Made by a program: the position numbers and the translations under genes. Below are positions 5,745 through 7,944 of a DNA stretch of 7,944 bases, one piece after another. The notes under the pieces were generated by a model. The model was given only the letters and a program-made list of their open reading frames with translations. It made no database searches and was not told the DNA's origin. Each line of letters starts with the position of its first letter. Positions within the stretch are counted from its first letter, which is position 1. The stretch comes from Candidatus Poribacteria bacterium (GTDB lineage Bacteria > Poribacteria > WGA-4E > GCA-2687025): positions 1-7,944 of the forward strand of contig JAQBWJ010000081.1 of NCBI GenBank assembly GCA_027625215.1. Direction: 5' to 3'.

Positions 5745-5781
5745 TGACGGCTTCTGACGGGTTCGCATTCTCATTTGACGG
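5745..5781 (+). promoter_or_regulatory. Three phased TGACGG direct repeats upstream of the cohesin gene
   Basis: TGACGG occurs at 5745-5750, 5755-5760 and 5776-5781, each preceded by T-rich sequence (TTT, TTC, ATT). The start-to-start distances are 10 and 21 bp, about one and two turns of the helix, so the copies face the same side of DNA, as in binding sites for a cooperatively bound regulator. The last copy ends 40 bp before the ATG. The repeats are seen; regulator binding is inferred. Confidence 0.35.
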
Positions 5782-5821
5782 ACACAGATTAAACGACTTC
5801 CCTTATTACTTGGAGGCAGTG

Positions 5822-7216
5822 ATGCAGATTCACCGACGATTTACCGGGGCGGTTTTGACAGCCCTGTTTCTCGGCGCGGTTTCGTTGGCACAGGCGCAAA
5901 CCGTTTCGATCAGCCCGACGACGTTGGCGATGCCCGCCGTCGGCGAACAGGTCACGATCACGCTCAACGCCGCCGGATTCGGCGAGGTGGCGGGGTGGGA
6001 ACTCGGCGTCGCGTTCGACACGACCGCGCTGACGTTCGTCTCCTTCACCGAAGGCAACTTCATGAAAGCGGCGGGCGCGACCTTTGCGACGCCCCAATCC
6101 ACGCGCGTCATCACGGGCGACGCGGACGGTCTGAACTCGTCCCGACGCGCGGGCGTGGCGTTGCTCGGCGCGACGGCGAGCGGCGCGGGCGATCTCGGCA
6201 CGATGACCTTCACCGTCGTCGCGCAGAAGGCGACCCGCCTGAAGATCAACGACCCCCAATTTCTTGACGGCAACGTCGCGGTGATCCCGGTCACAACGAC
6301 AGGCTCCACGCTGACGGCGCAAGCGGCGAACGTGCCTCCCGTCGCGGCGGCGGGCGCGGACCAAGCGGCGAACGCGGGCGCGACCGTGTCGTTCAGCGGC
6401 GCGGCTTCGACCGACTCCGACGGGACCATCGCCACCTACGCATGGCAGTTCGGCGACGGCACGACCGGCGCGGGCGCGACCGCCACGCACATCTACGCCG
6501 AAGCGGGCGTCTTCACCGTGACGCTCACCGTGACGGACAACTCCGGCGCGACCGCGACCGACACGCTCGTCGTGACCGTGACCGCCCCCGTCCTTGCGGC
6601 GATCCGCGAACACGCCGACGGCAGCCCGACGCTGCAACTCGAAACGCAATTGCCCACCGCCGACACGCACGCCCACGCCTACGTCCGCATCTGGTCGGGT
6701 TCGTTGACGATCACGGCGGGCATGGAGTTGGAATATCAGGTGCGGATGTCGTCCGGCAACCCGACGTTCAAGGCGGCGGTTGACTTCGCCACCAGCGGCG
6801 GCACGCTCCGCGACTCCGGCGCGGTTGACCAGAACAACATTTCGGCGCATCCGAACGCCAATCTGAGCGAGAACGCCCGCGATGCGTGGTATCATCGTCG
6901 CATCGCGTTGACGCCGCTCGTCGGCGCGACGATCACCGAAGTCGCGTTGGCGGTCGATTCCAACGAACACTTGGCGGGGCTGTTCCGAGCCTACTTCGAC
7001 AACGTCCAGATCACCGACGGCACGAACCGCGTCCGCGACATCTACATCGACGGCGCGAACGTTCCGCTGGCGACCCCCGCCGCGATTTCCGAAATCGCCG
7101 GACAGGGCGGTTTCGCCGGTGTGAGCGCGTCGAAGGTGACGGCGGGCGTTGTGAACGTCTCCGTTGATCCGCGCGGCAAGAAGGCGCTCACATGGGGCGC
7201 GTTGAAGTCGCGTTAA
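5822..7216 (+). CDS. Secreted cohesin-PKD-beta-sandwich protein
   Basis: The protein has 464 residues. ATG at 5822 is chosen because GGAGG ends 5 nt before it and a normal Sec signal peptide follows (1-25, cut after AQA). An in-frame GTG at 5705 would add 39 residues. Domain order is: a cohesin-like domain (about 27-165) with AGWELGVAFDTTALTFVSF (57-75) and GDLGTMTFTVVAQ (123-135); a PKD domain (about 172-255) with the hallmark YAWQFGDG (206-213) and AGVFTVTLTVTD (228-239); an unassigned region (about 259-412) that looks like a carbohydrate-binding type beta-sandwich, with AWYHRRIALTPL (355-366) and LFRAYFDNVQITDG (387-400); and a separate tail (about 420-464) ending DPRGKKALTWGALKSR. Cohesins bind dockerins in cellulosomes but also occur in single secreted proteins; no dockerin is seen here. 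No catalytic domain or sortase motif is present. A surface adhesion or glycan-binding role is the likeliest guess. The gene is monocistronic, with its own leader and a strong terminator. Confidence 0.85.
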   Translation: MQIHRRFTGAVLTALFLGAVSLAQAQTVSISPTTLAMPAVGEQVTITLNAAGFGEVAGWELGVAFDTTALTFVSFTEGNFMKAAGATFATPQSTRVITGDADGLNSSRRAGVALLGATASGAGDLGTMTFTVVAQKATRLKINDPQFLDGNVAVIPVTTTGSTLTAQAANVPPVAAAGADQAANAGATVSFSGAASTDSDGTIATYAWQFGDGTTGAGATATHIYAEAGVFTVTLTVTDNSGATATDTLVVTVTAPVLAAIREHADGSPTLQLETQLPTADTHAHAYVRIWSGSLTITAGMELEYQVRMSSGNPTFKAAVDFATSGGTLRDSGAVDQNNISAHPNANLSENARDAWYHRRIALTPLVGATITEVALAVDSNEHLAGLFRAYFDNVQITDGTNRVRDIYIDGANVPLATPAAISEIAGQGGFAGVSASKVTAGVVNVSVDPRGKKALTWGALKSR

Positions 7217-7237
7217 TCCGTCTGAATCTTCCTCTTT

Positions 7238-7278
7238 CACAAAACGGGGCGAGGGTCGTTCCTTCGCCCCGTTTTGTG
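7238..7278. terminator. Strong intrinsic terminator after the cohesin-PKD gene
   Basis: The arms 7238-7255 (CACAAAACGGGGCGAGGG) and 7261-7278 (CCTTCGCCCCGTTTTGTG) form an 18-bp stem with a single G-U pair and a 5-nt loop. The 3' arm carries the T-rich stretch GTTTTGTG, and the 5' arm gives the same T-run on the other strand, so it could work in both directions. It begins 21 nt after the stop codon. Confidence 0.85.
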
Positions 7279-7302
7279 TGCACCGCGCCGAATTGATATG
7301 AT
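7274..7302 (+). promoter_or_regulatory. Extended -10 promoter for the FAD oxidase gene
   Basis: TTGTGT (7274-7279) and TATGAT (7297-7302) are separated by 17 bp, and TGA directly before the -10 (7294-7296) forms an extended -10. The -35 lies in the last bases of the terminator stem. Transcription would start near 7309, about 37 nt before the ATG at 7346. Confidence 0.5.
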
Positions 7303-7345
7303 GACGCGGCGGCGCGGTAGAACCTTTCACATCGGGTAGGCGGGC

Positions 7346-7944
7346 ATGACGACATACGACGCCATCGTGATCGGCGGCGGAGGCATGGGCAGCGCGGCGG
7401 CGTACCACCTCTCGCGGCGCGGGTTGAAGACGCTCGTGTTGGAGCGGTTTCGTCGCGGACACGCGAACGGGAGCTCGCACGGCGAATCGCGCGTCATTCG
7501 GATGTTTTACGAGCAGGCGTACTACACGCGGCTGATGACCTCCGCGTACGCCGCGTGGCGCGAGGCGGAAGCGGAGTCGGGCGCGGACTTGCTCACCGTG
7601 ACGGGCGGCGTGGTCATCGGTCGAGAGGGGATACCCGCGTTTGATCGCTCGATTGAGAGCCTCTCGGTGAACGGCGCGCCGTTTGAGCGGTGGTCGGCGG
7701 GCGAGACGATGCGCCGATTCCCGCAGTTCCGCGTCGAGCCGGACGACGTGGCGGTGTGGGAGCCGGAGACGGGCTTCCTGCGCGCCGACCGATGCGTCGC
7801 CACCTTGTTGGCGTTGGCGGAGCGCCACAGGGCGACGGTGCTCGAAGAGTCGGCTGTCGAGGCGATTGAGGGCGAGTCGTCGCCTGTCCGCGTGCGAACG
7901 AGCGACGGCGAGTTCCAAGCGAAACGGGTCATCGTGACGGCGGG
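7346..7944 (+). CDS. FAD-dependent sarcosine / N-methyltryptophan oxidase-type enzyme, N-terminal part
   Basis: The first 199 codons are in the window and the gene continues beyond the end. Residues 5-33 form the FAD-binding beta-alpha-beta unit: DAIVIGGGGMGSAAAYHL with the GxGxxG pattern at 10-15, ending in the acidic LVLE at 30-33 that would hold the adenosine ribose. HANGSSHGESRVIRMFY (39-55) is the characteristic block of monomeric sarcosine oxidase, SolA and pipecolate oxidase relatives (compare GSxHGDTRxIR in SolA). TGGVVIG (86-92) and the hydrophobic/acidic pattern after it fit the same DAO superfamily fold. Such enzymes oxidise N-methyl or cyclic secondary amino acids, releasing hydrogen peroxide. 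The cysteine that binds FAD covalently in sarcosine oxidase would lie in the missing half, so the exact substrate cannot be decided. The ribosome site is weak (GTAGGCGG just before ATG). It has its own promoter after the strong terminator. Confidence 0.88.
   Translation, partial: MTTYDAIVIGGGGMGSAAAYHLSRRGLKTLVLERFRRGHANGSSHGESRVIRMFYEQAYYTRLMTSAYAAWREAEAESGADLLTVTGGVVIGREGIPAFDRSIESLSVNGAPFERWSAGETMRRFPQFRVEPDDVAVWEPETGFLRADRCVATLLALAERHRATVLEESAVEAIEGESSPVRVRTSDGEFQAKRVIVTA

Noticed and set aside
5705..5821. Upstream GTG start for the cohesin-PKD protein
   Set aside because: The hydrophobic start is superficially signal-like, but the ATG at 5822 has a perfect GGAGG and a standard signal peptide directly after it.
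5789..7918. 709-codon open frame on the minus strand
   Set aside because: It is antisense to the well-supported cohesin-PKD and oxidase genes, crosses a strong terminator, and its product is an Arg-rich composition typical of shadow frames in GC-rich DNA with no recognisable motif.

Overview
The window looks like a bacterial chromosome fragment from a fairly GC-rich, probably uncultured lineage. Bacterial signs are a bS18 ribosomal protein gene, Shine-Dalgarno sites, sigma70-like promoters, intrinsic terminators, and Sec, Tat and lipoprotein signals. The gene mix (DUF1593 protein next to a PL1-type pectate lyase, cohesin/PKD secreted protein, BatA-like VWA protein, MSOX-type FAD oxidase) and the intergenic repeats resemble Poribacteria or planctomycete-like environmental genomes. 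That assignment is a weak inference, because no phylogenetic marker other than bS18 is present.

Left part (1-1410, minus strand): two secreted-protein genes transcribed leftward. The DUF1593/Sde182-type nucleoside-hydrolase-like protein (292-1410) comes first, followed 105 nt later by the start of a pectate-lyase-like gene that leaves the window at base 1. Both have Sec signal peptides and are probably co-transcribed for polysaccharide breakdown. An operator-like palindrome lies just upstream of the first gene.

Middle (1411-2400): almost 1 kb without a convincing gene, between the leftward pair and the rightward genes. It holds two kinds of degenerate intergenic repeat. One is a nested inverted/direct repeat cluster at 1804-2150 built around a palindromic TTCTGAGCGAAGCGAAGAA-type element. 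It ends with a good promoter (2299-2328) for rpsR.

Right part (2401-7944, plus strand, visibly richer in GC): a stand-alone rpsR (TTG start), a Tat-exported Rieske iron-sulfur lipoprotein and a small TPR-like helical protein form a probable transcription unit closed by a hairpin at 3688-3715. Then come a BatA-like VWA membrane protein (3791-5575), a secreted cohesin-PKD-beta-sandwich protein (5822-7216) with a distinctive C-terminal tail and a very strong terminator (7238-7278), and the first 199 codons of a sarcosine/N-methyltryptophan-oxidase-type flavoenzyme (7346 to the window end).

I see no CRISPR array, tRNA, rRNA, transposase or defence system. The points most worth a second look are the repeat nest, the phased TGACGG repeats upstream of the cohesin gene, the C-terminal tail of that protein, and the out-of-frame tail after the DUF1593 gene.
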